A DNA stretch of 64,000 nucleotides from JALYUA01 sp039933215 (GCA_039933215.1 JBDTOO010000013.1:1-64000); one strand, 5' to 3'. Shown: positions 1-8,773, counted from the stretch's first letter. Numbers and translations: made by a program. The notes: generated from the sequence alone by a model not told the origin.

Positions 1-904
1 CGAGCCGCGCCACCTGGTCGAGGAAGAGCGGGCCCAGGAACTCGGGATCGGAGGCGGCGGCGGGCGACAGGTTCAGGAAGATCTGCCGGTCTTCCGGGGA
101 GGAGGCCGCCGCCTCGAGGGACCGCTGGCGGCAGACCCGTTCGAGCGGAACGAGGAGATCCGTGCGCTCTGCGAGCGAGAAGAGGGTCTCTCCGCTCTCG
201 AACTCGCTGCCGCGCGGCCCCCGCGAGAGCGCCTCCATCCCGATCATGTCGCCGGTCTGCAGGTCGAACACCGGCTGGAAGACCGGCGAGATGTCGCGGC
301 GCGCGATGGCGTCCTGGAGGAGCTCGCCGCCCCGGATCTCGGCGCGGACGGTCTTGCGCGTCACCTGGTCGCGCGCTTCCTGGATCCCACGATAGATGAG
401 CCGCTCGAGCCGGTACTTCGTGTCGAAGAGGATCCGCCCCGCGCCGACGAAGGACCGGAAGCGCCCCGAGAGGTCCGCGCGCTCCGCGAGGTAGCCGCGG
501 ATCAGCTGGTCGAGCTCCGCCGCCTTCTGCTCGAGGGCTCCAGGCTCTTCCAGGAGCTTCGTGCCCGGCTCGACCATGAGGATGATTTCGTCGGAGCGCA
601 CGTAAGGGAGGCAGAAGCTGCCCGCGGGCACGATCCCGTCCGTCTGAAACGCCTTCAGCCTGCGGACGAAATCGAGGAGCAGGTCGTCATAGGCCTCGAA
701 ACCCCACACCTCTTCGACCCGTCCTTCCGAACCCGGCCGGAATATCAGAACGGCCAGAGATCCGCGGGCCTGGAGCTCCTTGGCGAGATCCTCGGTCAGC
801 GTCGCGATCGTCGGCAGACCCGTATCCCGGTCGTACAGCCGGGTGCGCTCTTTCTGCCACTTCCCCCGAAGGGTGACGAACTCGCTCTCTCTCCCTTTGT
901 TCAT
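1..904 (-). CDS. EAL-domain protein with degenerate GGDEF domain (partial, C-terminus beyond window)
   Basis: Reading leftward from an ATG at 904, the frame stays open to the window edge (about 301 codons), so the C-terminus is missing. Residues 24-110 resemble a GGDEF fold: a DRDTGLP entry motif is present, but the GGDEF loop reads RSDEI (about 103-107), so diguanylate cyclase activity is unlikely. An EAL domain starts near residue 200 with MEALSRGP (E224-A-L) and an FLNLSP strand near 277, as in c-di-GMP phosphodiesterases. No signal peptide or membrane helix is seen, so it is probably cytosolic. Activity of the EAL half cannot be judged because the later metal ligands lie outside the window. 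It lies 60 bp downstream of the ClC gene on the same strand and may be its last operon member. Confidence 0.85.
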   Translation of the reverse strand, partial: MNKGRESEFVTLRGKWQKERTRLYDRDTGLPTIATLTEDLAKELQARGSLAVLIFRPGSEGRVEEVWGFEAYDDLLLDFVRRLKAFQTDGIVPAGSFCLPYVRSDEIILMVEPGTKLLEEPGALEQKAAELDQLIRGYLAERADLSGRFRSFVGAGRILFDTKYRLERLIYRGIQEARDQVTRKTVRAEIRGGELLQDAIARRDISPVFQPVFDLQTGDMIGMEALSRGPRGSEFESGETLFSLAERTDLLVPLERVCRQRSLEAAASSPEDRQIFLNLSPAAASDPEFLGPLFLDQVARL

Positions 905-964
905 GCGTTCGGCCGCATCGGAGGATAGCACTCCGGCGCGCGGATCTCCATCCGCCAGCGTGCT

Positions 965-3025
965 TTACGTCCGTTCGGCCGGGGTCCCGGTCTGCAGGCG
1001 GGCGATGGCGTCGTCGGTCCCGAGAACGATGAGCACGTCGCCCGGCTCCAGCCGGTCGTCGGCCGCCGGAACGAACCGCCGCTCGATGCCCTCCCGCGTG
1101 AGGCGCTTGACGGCCAGAACGGAAACGGCGAACCGCTGCCTCAGGCTCGCCTCCCCCACCGTCCGGCCGGCGAGATCCGGCGGGAGGTCGACCTGGAGGA
1201 GCCGATGCTTTTCCGGCAGGTCGAAGTAGGAGACCTGCGACAGGTCCTCCCCGAACCGGACGCGCGCCGAGAGCCGGTTGCGCTGCAGGACCTCGCGATC
1301 GAAGGCGCCGAGGAGGTCCCGCCGGGTGACGATGCCGATGAACCGGCGCGATTCGGCGGATTCGACGACGGGGAGCTGGCCGAGGTCGCGGAACCAGAGC
1401 TTCTCGTTGACGCTGGTCAAGGGCTCTTCGGGTGTGACCGCGGGGATCTCGGAGACGAGATCCTCGGCGATGACGAGCGCCGACAGGTTCCGCTCGGGGA
1501 GCGTCTCCTTGATGTCGTGGAGGTCGACCACGCCGAGCAGACGCCCCTGCTCGTCGCCCACGTAGAGATAGAGGCTGCGCGTGTGCAGGAACGTGTTGAC
1601 GATCTCCGAGAGGGGGAGCGTGCGCGGGACGAGCTTGACGTCGTTGCGCATGATGTCGGCGACCTTGAGGCTCGACAGCGTCGTCGCCTCGGGCGTCGTC
1701 TCCCAGACGATGCCCGCGGAGCGCAGGCTCTGCACGTAGATCGAGTCCTGTTCGAACGTCTTCGCGGAGACGATTGCAAGGACCGAGACGACCATCATCG
1801 GCAGAATCACGGCGGTGTTCTGCGTCAATTCGAAGATCATGATCACCGCGAGGAGCGGGGCGCGCGTCAAACCCGCGAGGAGCCCTCCCATGCCGAGGAG
1901 CGCGTAGCCGCCGACGGGAGCCTCGAGGCCCGGAACGGCCAGGTGCGTGAGCTTCGCGATCATCCCGCCCAGGGCCGCGCCGACGAGAAGCGACGGGGTG
2001 AACACCCCTCCCACGCCGCCCGACCCGATCGTCGCCGCGGTGGCGACCATCTTTCCGGCGAGGAGGAGGAGCAGGAAGACGACCGTCGGATTACCCCGGA
2101 GGATTCGGTTCGTACCCTCGAATCCGTTTCCCCAGACCTCGGGAAGGAAGACGCCGATGGCCCCGACGATGGCGCCGCCGAGCGTCATGGCGAGAGGCGT
2201 CGAGAGCTTCGACGCGGCGAACAGCTTCTTGGCGCCCCGAAGGGAGCGGACGAAAGCCGCGGAGACAGGGCCCGCCAGCAGGCCGATCACGGCGAAAGGG
2301 ACCAACTCGAACACCGACTCGAGGTGGAACGGGGCGACGCGGTAGACGGGCTCGTCGCCGAGCACGAACCGCACGAGGATCGTCGACAGAACCGCCGAGA
2401 CCACGGCCGGACCGAACAGGGTCATCGAGAACGATCCGACGACGACCTCGAGCACGAAGAGCGTCGCGGCAATCGGCGTGTTGTAGGCGCCCGCGATGCC
2501 AGCGGCCATGCCGCACGCGGTCAGGATCCGCACGCGCTCGGGCGACAGCTTCAGGCGTCGGGACAGGGACGAGGCCATCGCGGCGCCGATCTGGATGATC
2601 GGCCCCTCGCGCCCTTCCGAGCCGCCCGTCGAAATGACCGCGATCGAGGAGAGCACGCGGGCGACGGCCGGCCGCATCCGCACGCTGCGGCGGCCGAGAG
2701 AGACGACCTCGATCATCTCGGAAATGCCGTGCGTCTCGCCGCTCTTCATGAAGCCTCGGATGACGAGGCCGCCCACGAAGCCTCCGGCCGCGGGGAAGAA
2801 GAGCCGCAAGGCGATCGGCAGCGACTCCGCCCCGGAGACGACGTCGCCGGCGTCCAGGAAGAGGGACGTGAGCCGGACGGTCACCGCCCGGAAGAGAATG
2901 GCCCCGAGCGCGCCCAGGAGGCCCGCGGCCGCGGCCAGCAGCAGGAACTGCGTATTGGCGTCGCGCCAGAAGAACCGTCCGAAACGGGAGGGGCGGGATG
3001 GAGTCGCCGGCTCCGGTGAGCTCAT
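965..3025 (-). CDS. ClC-family chloride channel/antiporter with CBS pair and RCK_C-like tail
   Basis: A 686-residue integral membrane protein. The ClC core (about residues 25-440) has the GREGP motif at 138-142, whose Glu140 is the family's gating glutamate, and a GGVFTPSL segment. The usual GSGIP anion motif is replaced by GETHGIS near 96-102, as in other CBS-bearing bacterial ClCs. A CBS pair follows (about 455-585), then a TrkA_C-like domain (about 600-680), which suggests nucleotide or ligand gating. The family moves Cl- by channel or H+ antiport; which applies here cannot be told. The ATG at 3025 overlaps the stop of the upstream zinc-protein gene as ATGA, so translation is probably coupled. 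A longer upstream in-frame start would run through that gene and is rejected. Confidence 0.92.
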   Translation of the reverse strand: MSSPEPATPSRPSRFGRFFWRDANTQFLLLAAAAGLLGALGAILFRAVTVRLTSLFLDAGDVVSGAESLPIALRLFFPAAGGFVGGLVIRGFMKSGETHGISEMIEVVSLGRRSVRMRPAVARVLSSIAVISTGGSEGREGPIIQIGAAMASSLSRRLKLSPERVRILTACGMAAGIAGAYNTPIAATLFVLEVVVGSFSMTLFGPAVVSAVLSTILVRFVLGDEPVYRVAPFHLESVFELVPFAVIGLLAGPVSAAFVRSLRGAKKLFAASKLSTPLAMTLGGAIVGAIGVFLPEVWGNGFEGTNRILRGNPTVVFLLLLLAGKMVATAATIGSGGVGGVFTPSLLVGAALGGMIAKLTHLAVPGLEAPVGGYALLGMGGLLAGLTRAPLLAVIMIFELTQNTAVILPMMVVSVLAIVSAKTFEQDSIYVQSLRSAGIVWETTPEATTLSSLKVADIMRNDVKLVPRTLPLSEIVNTFLHTRSLYLYVGDEQGRLLGVVDLHDIKETLPERNLSALVIAEDLVSEIPAVTPEEPLTSVNEKLWFRDLGQLPVVESAESRRFIGIVTRRDLLGAFDREVLQRNRLSARVRFGEDLSQVSYFDLPEKHRLLQVDLPPDLAGRTVGEASLRQRFAVSVLAVKRLTREGIERRFVPAADDRLEPGDVLIVLGTDDAIARLQTGTPAERT

Positions 3026-3234
3026 TCGTCTTCGACGTCCTCGGCGGAGTCCTCGTCGATGTCCTCTTCCGCGCCATAGAAAAAGTTGTGCCCGCATGCC
3101 TTCCCGCAAAAGACGGACCCGCCCACCCGGACGGTGCAGTTGGCGCACGTCGCGCGGCGGCAGAAGCCGCACCGGGGAAGGCTGAACTGGTAGGCCGTCC
3201 CGCAGACGCCGCACTTGTCGGAGAGGCCCGGCAT
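3022..3234 (-). CDS. Small eight-cysteine zinc-binding protein
   Basis: A 70-residue protein with eight cysteines at 8, 11, 22, 25, 30, 33, 43 and 47, spaced CxxC-x10-CxxC-x4-CxxC-x9-CxxxC, the pattern of a two-zinc treble-clef or cross-brace domain. The tail is strongly acidic (EEDIDEDSAEDVEDE). There is no signal peptide. The start at 3234 follows a TATACT hexamer by six bases with no ribosome-binding site, which suggests a leaderless mRNA. Its stop overlaps the ClC start (ATGA), so the two are made together. The role is unknown. Conserved cysteine spacing and coupling to a real gene argue that it is a true gene. Confidence 0.8.
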   Translation of the reverse strand: MPGLSDKCGVCGTAYQFSLPRCGFCRRATCANCTVRVGGSVFCGKACGHNFFYGAEEDIDEDSAEDVEDE

Positions 3235-3240
3235 CCCACG

Positions 3241-3246
3241 AGTATA
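3241..3246 (-). promoter_or_regulatory. Putative -10 box of the zinc protein-ClC operon
   Basis: On the minus strand this reads TATACT, ending six bases before the ATG at 3234. No Shine-Dalgarno lies between, so transcription would begin at or next to the start codon. Confidence 0.55.
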
Positions 3247-3308
3247 CGGTCCGCGCGGGGACTCTCCGGAGCCGTCGGCTGTGCTAGCATCCGCGGTCCT
3301 TCGGCTCG

Positions 3309-3385
3309 GGCGGTGTAGCTCAGTTGGTCAGAGCAAGCGGCTCATATCCGCTGTGTCCGGGGTTCAAATCCCTGCACCGCCACCA
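3309..3385 (+). tRNA. tRNA-Met (CAT), possibly tRNA-Ile2 before lysidine modification
   Basis: A 77-nt cloverleaf. The 7-bp acceptor GGCGGTG/CACCGCC, D-arm GCTC/GAGC, anticodon stem AGCGG/CCGCT with loop CTCATAT (anticodon CAT), and TPsiC loop TTCAAAT all pair. CCA is encoded. The paired G1-C72 end excludes initiator tRNA. Sequence alone does not fully separate elongator Met from the Ile tRNA whose C34 is changed by TilS. A T-run follows directly (3386-3391). Confidence 0.95.
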
Positions 3386-4419
3386 TTTTTTCCGCGAGAA
3401 AACGCATCGCGATGAGGGAAGGTGTGCTCGTAAGTGTGGCTGTCCGGTTCCCAGGGGGAAAACGCCGCGAAAAGCCGAGCCTTGGACCCGGCGGCCATCG
3501 CTCCAATCCTCGTGGGGGCTCGGGCACTCGTCCAGAATCGTAGCCCTCGCAGGCAGTGCGTCAACAGGCCGGGATCGAGTTCGCGTCCCGCATCGAGTGC
3601 GCGAGCCAGTTGCCTCAGGACTGAACAAGCGAGGTCGGCCTCGGGCGGAGGAACCGTCGTTTCGTCCGAGAAAGCGGCATCCAGGTAATGCCCGGCAATC
3701 GAGAGGCTCGCATCTGAAAGATCTTCGTGGCTGATTTGCGCTCGAATCACGCCATTCAGGCGGCTCAGCGCGTGGCCCAAGCGAGTCTCGAGTCGTCGCA
3801 TCGCCGGATCCGCCGAGAAGTGGCGGTCAACGTAACCGAGGGCCATCAGGCAATGGACGCCCGATTCCGCCAGAATCTTCTCTTCAGGCCTCGAGAGGAA
3901 AAGATCGGTCAACGCTAGTTGAGCCCGAACCATACGCAGCAGGCTGACTCTGCGGCCGTCCTGTACTGGCCAGGTCTCCTCGAGCCCTCGCTTCATTTCG
4001 ACTGAGCGTCGAGCGCTCGCCTCGATGATCCATGAGAGGTCAGCGGCGTTGAGTCGTCCGATGGACCCTGGTCCTTTGGGTGACTGCTCGATCAGGTTGC
4101 AGGCGTCCGCCACGACTTTTCTTCGCTCTTCCCCCGCGACGATCTCGGACGCCCGGTGGCGAGACCGGAATCGCTCGACGACGAAGTCGGGCCCTTTCGA
4201 GGCGATCAAGGCGTAAGCAAACTGGCCGATGTGCGCTTCCCCCGGCGAGTCACCTTCGTGAAACGCCGGGTAGGGAATGGACTCGGACGGCGGGTCGACC
4301 GTCCTCGAGAGTGAAAGAATGTCCGATTCCGAGGCGCAACCCGCGAGGAGGCGATGGGCGACTGTCCAGAGATTCGTGGGCGTCGTCGACCGGATCCGCC
4401 TCTCGAGCCCGCTCATCAC
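3364..4419 (-). CDS. Unrecognised protein; its 3' end is antisense to the tRNA-Met
   Basis: A 351-residue frame that I do not recognise. It looks mostly helical and contains runs typical of repeat-like helical proteins. The start is uncertain: GTG at 4419 is followed by ATG at 4416. The frame stays open upstream with a hydrophobic stretch (LVFLFALVG, about 4454-4479) that looks like a signal peptide but has only a CTG as possible start. The last seven codons and the stop (3364-3385) are the complement of the tRNA 3' end, so the gene end was captured from, or abuts, the tRNA. Base composition is visibly less GC-rich than the neighbours, a sign of recent acquisition. It lies 97 bp downstream of another unrecognised minus-strand gene. 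Confidence 0.55.
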   Translation of the reverse strand: MMSGLERRIRSTTPTNLWTVAHRLLAGCASESDILSLSRTVDPPSESIPYPAFHEGDSPGEAHIGQFAYALIASKGPDFVVERFRSRHRASEIVAGEERRKVVADACNLIEQSPKGPGSIGRLNAADLSWIIEASARRSVEMKRGLEETWPVQDGRRVSLLRMVRAQLALTDLFLSRPEEKILAESGVHCLMALGYVDRHFSADPAMRRLETRLGHALSRLNGVIRAQISHEDLSDASLSIAGHYLDAAFSDETTVPPPEADLACSVLRQLARALDAGRELDPGLLTHCLRGLRFWTSARAPTRIGAMAAGSKARLFAAFSPWEPDSHTYEHTFPHRDAFSRGKNGGGAGI

Positions 4420-4516
4420 CCGGTTGCTGACGTTGGAGTCGCAGTCCCCGCGACCGACGAGCGCAAAGAGGAATACCAGGGCGGCCGACGCACTTGCCCG
4501 GCCGCCCTGTCCGAAG

Positions 4517-5419
4517 CTACTGGCAGTAGGGATTGATGTAACCAGACTGTTCGAGGATTACGAAGAGCAGATTTCGCGAGGGGTCGCCGCCGGTGAACCA
4601 GTTGACCGAGATGATGGGCTGCCCGGCGCCTTGCGGCACAATCCCCGCACTCGAATAGACGGTTACGCGATGCCGTGAGAGCAGGAAGTCATCGTTGTAG
4701 TAGTTCCCGATCGTCAGTGGGCCGATATTCTGACAGCTTTGCAAGAACCAGTGCGTGTTAAAGGAGCTCTGACTCGTGACCGCGCAGCCGCCGCTCTGGG
4801 TTTCGATGTAGCGGCACCCGTTGAGCCCTCCGTTGTAACCCCACGACGCATATCTTGTCGTGCGGTTCAATTCGAGCTCCGGGTAGATGAAATAGGCGGG
4901 TTCGTGGGTCACGACGGAGACGGTCCAGTTGGAACGGCATCCTTCGCAGGCGTTCGGGAAAACCGGCACATCGCAGTTGTCGATGGGTGGTCGCCCGTCG
5001 GAGCCAATCATCCGGTCCTTGACGCTTCCGGTCGGACGGCTAAGACTCTCGTTCTCGATTTCTCGCAGCGCGGCGGTTCGCTTCTCGAATTTCGCGCGTT
5101 CTTCGAGTGTGAACGGCTGAAATGTCGCCGTGTATTCACCAGTCTCCATGTTCACGTGCAGCGCTGTTTTCCCCGCCTCCGTGTCGGGGGTCACTGTGTA
5201 TTCCGCCTGAAAGAGATAACGTCCGTCGTCCTGCAGGGTCGCCTGGAGCTTTGCAAAGGGCACTTCGCTGAGCGGAGACGCGACGAGCTCGATGGGGGCC
5301 CGCGTGGACGCCGATTCCGCCGCAGACTTTGCAGAGGACTGAGCCCCCGATACCGAAGAAGAAAGGACTGCCGTCATGAGAGCCGCGCCGATCCACCGGA
5401 GAGCCTTTTGATGGCGCAT
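4517..5419 (-). CDS. Secreted cysteine-containing hypothetical protein
   Basis: A 300-residue protein. Residues 1-26 form a Sec signal peptide (basic MRHQK start, hydrophobic core, cleavage after VSGA). The mature part has Cys pairs in CEGCRSNW and later in GGCAVTSQS and WFLQSC, suggesting disulfides outside the cytoplasm. The ATG at 5419 is preceded by AGGAGG eight bases upstream, which favours it over a GTG at 5428. No family is recognised. One stretch (4681-4740) is about 50% GC against about 70% in core genes nearby, so this gene and its downstream neighbour look like an acquired pair beside a tRNA. Confidence 0.7.
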   Translation of the reverse strand: MRHQKALRWIGAALMTAVLSSSVSGAQSSAKSAAESASTRAPIELVASPLSEVPFAKLQATLQDDGRYLFQAEYTVTPDTEAGKTALHVNMETGEYTATFQPFTLEERAKFEKRTAALREIENESLSRPTGSVKDRMIGSDGRPPIDNCDVPVFPNACEGCRSNWTVSVVTHEPAYFIYPELELNRTTRYASWGYNGGLNGCRYIETQSGGCAVTSQSSFNTHWFLQSCQNIGPLTIGNYYNDDFLLSRHRVTVYSSAGIVPQGAGQPIISVNWFTGGDPSRNLLFVILEQSGYINPYCQ

Positions 5420-5538
5420 TCGCTGCACCTCCTGGTCGTGTTCTAACAGCGAGGATTACGGGCTAGATCACGGCGAGGACCAACGTCGCTCCTTCCCCGA
5501 CGGAATGCCTCCTTTGGCGGACGGCACATCCCGACCGT

Positions 5539-5883
5539 CTACAGGGAGGACGAGGAGAAGGACCCTTCCTCCCGGCTCCCGACGATCAACTCAACAAGAC
5601 CGATCCCGATGTCGCCGCCGCTCAGGTCGAGCTCGCTCTCCTCGCGGAGACCCGTCGTAAAGTCGATGACCCAGTGTTCGGCCTCGCAAGTTGTCCGAGG
5701 AGTCCGGGTGGCGCGTCTTCGAACGGACCACGAAGATCGCGGCGGCATTTCCGTCCGTACTCGTGCAGAAGCCGAACTTCCGGATCGCGGCGGCGAGAGC
5801 CGGTCAGCACAATGTTGCGGCTCTCGTCGAGCTGCCCGCGGGGACGACGGCGGTTCCGAGTTCGCGGTAAGCGCTTTCGCCAT
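5539..5883 (-). pseudogene. Frameshifted remnant of a small protein gene
   Basis: A good start (ATG 5883, AGGAG six bases upstream) opens a 114-codon frame, but codon character jumps between frames. The coding-like path reads RELGTAVVPAGSS in one frame, then DESRNIVLTGS in a second, then IRKFGFCTSTDGNAAAIF in the first again, and finally EHWVIDFTTGLREESELD in the frame of the start codon. Third-position GC is high only along this stitched path. Three shifts in 345 bp imply a decayed gene or local sequence errors. Product unknown. Confidence 0.5.
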
Positions 5884-6064
5884 GGTGGTCTCCTGTTGCC
5901 CGGCCGAACCGGCAATTGTGGCTGCTCGGAGGGCGGTTCCAGGTCACGCAGCGGGCGCCTGTGACCGGCTTCGCCGTCTCGGCGTCGAGTGTGCGGTGAC
6001 GTACATCTCCGGCACGACCCTTGCTCTCTGGAGTCGACGCGGGTCGCAACGATGGGACGGCGGC

Positions 6065-6685
6065 ATGCGAAGACGGAAAGAGAAGCACGGAGGCGCGCCT
6101 GTCTGGCAACCGATGGCGTCGGAGGAGGAGTCGCCGCCGCGCGACCTCCGCCTTCTCGTGACTCGGGCGGGCGCAAGGGATGAGTCTTCCTTCGAGCGCC
6201 TGTACGATCTCATAGCTCCGGTCGTCTACGGCCTGTCTCTGAGAATTCTCGAAAACGAGTCCTCCGCCGAAGAAAACGTCGTCGACGTCTTTTCCCGGAT
6301 CTGGGAGGGTCGGGTGCCATGGGGTTCCTCGGAGGGTCCACCGCTCGTGGAGATCACGGCGTTCACCCGGGTGTGCGCGCTCGAACGCTTGCGCGCGGGT
6401 GTTAACGTTCCGTCCATGTCCGCGGTTCCTGCCACGCCGCCGGGTCGGCCCGTCTCGCGGGCCCCGCAGGAATGCACCGAAGCTCGAGCCGCCATCGAGG
6501 CGGTTCCGGCCGAGCTTCGCGAGCCTCTCGAGATGGCGTATTTCCGCGGGCTCACGGCGGAAGAGATCGGAGAGCGGCTTCTTCTCTCGCCGAGGGTTGT
6601 TCAGACGAGGATTGGCCTCGGAATGATCCGGTTTCGTGCGGCCCTGGGGCCGGTTCTCGAAAGGAGGCCATCGGATGGGGAGTGA
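6065..6685 (+). CDS. ECF-type RNA polymerase sigma factor
   Basis: About 206 residues. Region 2 is seen around YDLIAPVVYGLSLRILEN with the following acidic segment VVDVFSRIW (core binding and -10 recognition). Region 4 is at the C-terminus (VPAELREPLEMAYFRG, then an LTAEEIGERL helix-turn-helix). It directs transcription of a small stress regulon. The start is uncertain: ATG 6065 and ATG 6113 are both in frame and neither has a strong ribosome-binding site. Its end overlaps the downstream cupin gene by 11 bp, the usual arrangement of ECF sigma with its anti-sigma factor. Confidence 0.88.
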   Translation: MRRRKEKHGGAPVWQPMASEEESPPRDLRLLVTRAGARDESSFERLYDLIAPVVYGLSLRILENESSAEENVVDVFSRIWEGRVPWGSSEGPPLVEITAFTRVCALERLRAGVNVPSMSAVPATPPGRPVSRAPQECTEARAAIEAVPAELREPLEMAYFRGLTAEEIGERLLLSPRVVQTRIGLGMIRFRAALGPVLERRPSDGE

Positions 6686-7250
6686 TGAGGATCGGCAGAG
6701 CCACGGCGACCAGGTCGCCGCGGAGCCGGCGCGGATCGAGCCACTCGACCCGTGGGAACGCGAGTCCGCTTTCGCGATCCTCGCTCTCGCGATCCCGCCC
6801 GTGCGCCCTCCGGCCGGCTTGAAGGAACGGCTCATGGGCTCGCTCCGCTCTTCCGGGAGCCGACCGAAAGACTTCGGCCCCGTCCCGGTACGGGCCGGTG
6901 TGACTCTCGTGCGCACCGAGCTCATCCCGTGGGAGCAGGCCCACCCGGGCGTTCGCATCCGGAGGCTTCCGGCGGATCCGGCTTCTTCGGACCGCTGCCT
7001 GATGGTCGAGATCGCCCCGCGGTCCGCGTTTCCGGACCACGAACACCAGGGGTTCGAAGAAGTCTTCGTCCTGCGCGGCTCGATGAGCGTCGCGGGCCGG
7101 CGCCTGCAGACCGGAGACCTCTGCCGGTCCGAAGCGGGCACGAAGGACTGGGAGATCACGACGGAGGAGGGGACTCTCCTGTTCGTGAGGCTCGGTCCTT
7201 CACCGCGGCCGGAACCCGGTCCTCGACTTGACTCCGCCGAGCCCGCCTAG
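6675..7250 (+). CDS. ChrR-like cupin protein, probable anti-sigma/regulator of the adjacent ECF sigma
   Basis: A 191-residue protein. The C-terminal half is a cupin (PDHEHQGFEEVFVLRGSM, then LQTGDLCRSE), as in ChrR-type anti-sigma factors that sense singlet oxygen or peroxide. Canonical ChrR has an N-terminal HxxxCxxC zinc anti-sigma domain, which is missing here: the first 60 residues have no cysteine. The start is ATG 6675, with GGAGG eight bases upstream inside the sigma gene. Overlap with the sigma gene argues for co-regulation. It could instead be an effector cupin controlled by the sigma factor. Its stop shares the sequence CTAG with the convergent gene. Confidence 0.75.
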   Translation: MGSDEDRQSHGDQVAAEPARIEPLDPWERESAFAILALAIPPVRPPAGLKERLMGSLRSSGSRPKDFGPVPVRAGVTLVRTELIPWEQAHPGVRIRRLPADPASSDRCLMVEIAPRSAFPDHEHQGFEEVFVLRGSMSVAGRRLQTGDLCRSEAGTKDWEITTEEGTLLFVRLGPSPRPEPGPRLDSAEPA

Positions 7251-8773
7251 TCGAGCCTCCACAGGCTGACGTCGCCGCGCGACTCGAGGTATCTCCAGTT
7301 GCCGGGCAGACTGGACGCCGCGGCCTTCACTTCGAACGGAAGCATCAACGCGTAGAAGGAGTATCCCGCCGCCTCCATGCGGCGCCGGAACTCCGGGAAT
7401 CGCTCCGCGGTCATCCAGTCCCAGCGCACGAACGTTCCCCAGCCGTACGCCTTCATCGCGCCGGTGAACTGCATCGAGACGATGAGGGCGTTTCCCGGGA
7501 CCCGCTGCGACGCCCACCGGAGGGTCTCCGGGTAGACGGACGCCTCGCGGCCGATCTTGAGCACGCGGTAGCGACGCCCGATCCGGTATCCCGTCAGGGC
7601 GACGAGGAGGAGCGCGACGACGGCGGCGGTTTTCGCGATCGCCGGCCAGTGCGCGGCGCGGCTTTCGGCCGTCGCGCGGGCGCGAAGGCGGACGAGCATC
7701 TCCTCCGTGAACAGGACCGCTCCGATCGCGAGCGCCGGGATCCCCGGCAGGAGGTACCGCGTCCACCACCAGGCGTCGTACGGCTTGTAGAAGCAGTAGA
7801 GGAGAAAGAAGACGAAAAACCAGGTTCCGAGGAGGAGCCGCGTCCGGAGCCCGGCCCGCGACCGACGGAGGAAGAGAAACCCGAGAAACGCGGCCGGGAC
7901 GAAGGGCGTCATCATCCGGCCGATCCAGTACCCGTAGTGGAGGAACCGGGCCGGAAAGTTCCCGACCGCGAAATCCGCGAACGCTCCGCCGATGCCATAG
8001 CCCGTGCGGAGCACGGCGCCGTAGCACGCCCGGTCGTAAGCGAGCTGGAACGCGGCGCACGGGAGACCCCCGAGCACGAAGAACAACCACGCCTTCACGT
8101 TCGGCGTCATCGCGAAGAGGAGCGGCAGCACGAGGATCGCGGACGCCGGACGGACGAGGACGCCCGCGCCGAAGGCGAAGCCGGCCGCGAGGGCCCAGGG
8201 CGGTGCGGCGCGCGAACGCAGCGCGAACCAGACCGCCGCCAGCGCCCAGAACATCGCGAGGGTGTCGCTCATCGGCTGCACGGCCTGAAAGTTCAGGACC
8301 GGAAGAAACGCGGTGACCGTCGCGGCGGCGAGCGCGCCGGTCCGCGACGCCCCGAGCTCTCGCGCCACGAGATAGAGGAGGAGCAGGGCGCCGGCGGCGG
8401 CGAGCGGGCTCACGAGGTAGGGACCGCGATCCCAGCCGGCGACGGCCGCGGCCGCCCAGAAATGCAGAGGAAGACCGGGAGGGTAGAACGAGGTGATCGT
8501 CCCGGGCGTCGGCCCCGGAACGGTGCCGAGAGGCACGAACAGCAGGAGCTCGCCGGGAGCCACGGGAACGGCGAGCCGCTCGATCGGCTCGACCGGGTGT
8601 CCCGCGGCGAGAGCCCGGGCGGCGTTGTAATAGCCCGCGCCGTCCGAGCTGCCGACCGCGCTGCCCCTGTGCGAGACGACGAGCCACCCGTAGAGGCCGA
8701 TCAGGGCGAGGAGGCCCGCCGCCGCCATCGCGCGCCGGCGCCCTGCGACCTCGAACTCCTCCTCCACGCGCAT
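7247..8773 (-). CDS. Multi-spanning GT39/PMT-like glycosyltransferase
   Basis: A 508-residue membrane protein with about 10-12 hydrophobic helices. After the first helix comes DGAGYYNAARAL (Asp44), matching the catalytic-loop aspartate of ArnT/PMT-type transferases, which use polyprenyl-phosphate sugars at the outer face of the inner membrane. A periplasmic C-terminal region follows the last helix (about 395 onward). The start ATG 8773 has GGAGA just upstream. A longer frame reaching into the YihY gene is rejected. The substrate is unknown; cell-surface glycan or protein glycosylation fits. The Thr-rich surface protein 1.2 kb away is a conceivable acceptor (inference). It lies downstream of the YihY gene on the same strand. 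Confidence 0.8.
   Translation of the reverse strand: MRVEEEFEVAGRRRAMAAAGLLALIGLYGWLVVSHRGSAVGSSDGAGYYNAARALAAGHPVEPIERLAVPVAPGELLLFVPLGTVPGPTPGTITSFYPPGLPLHFWAAAAVAGWDRGPYLVSPLAAAGALLLLYLVARELGASRTGALAAATVTAFLPVLNFQAVQPMSDTLAMFWALAAVWFALRSRAAPPWALAAGFAFGAGVLVRPASAILVLPLLFAMTPNVKAWLFFVLGGLPCAAFQLAYDRACYGAVLRTGYGIGGAFADFAVGNFPARFLHYGYWIGRMMTPFVPAAFLGFLFLRRSRAGLRTRLLLGTWFFVFFLLYCFYKPYDAWWWTRYLLPGIPALAIGAVLFTEEMLVRLRARATAESRAAHWPAIAKTAAVVALLLVALTGYRIGRRYRVLKIGREASVYPETLRWASQRVPGNALIVSMQFTGAMKAYGWGTFVRWDWMTAERFPEFRRRMEAAGYSFYALMLPFEVKAAASSLPGNWRYLESRGDVSLWRLD

Noticed and set aside
1205..3019. 604-codon plus-strand frame opposite the ClC gene
   Set aside because: High-GC shadow: composition Arg/Glu/Asp-rich with no domain; the ClC frame is clear.
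3320..3628. Minus-strand frame ending in RDLNPGHSGYEPLALTN
   Set aside because: It is the antisense translation of tRNA-Met, a well-known spurious protein pattern.
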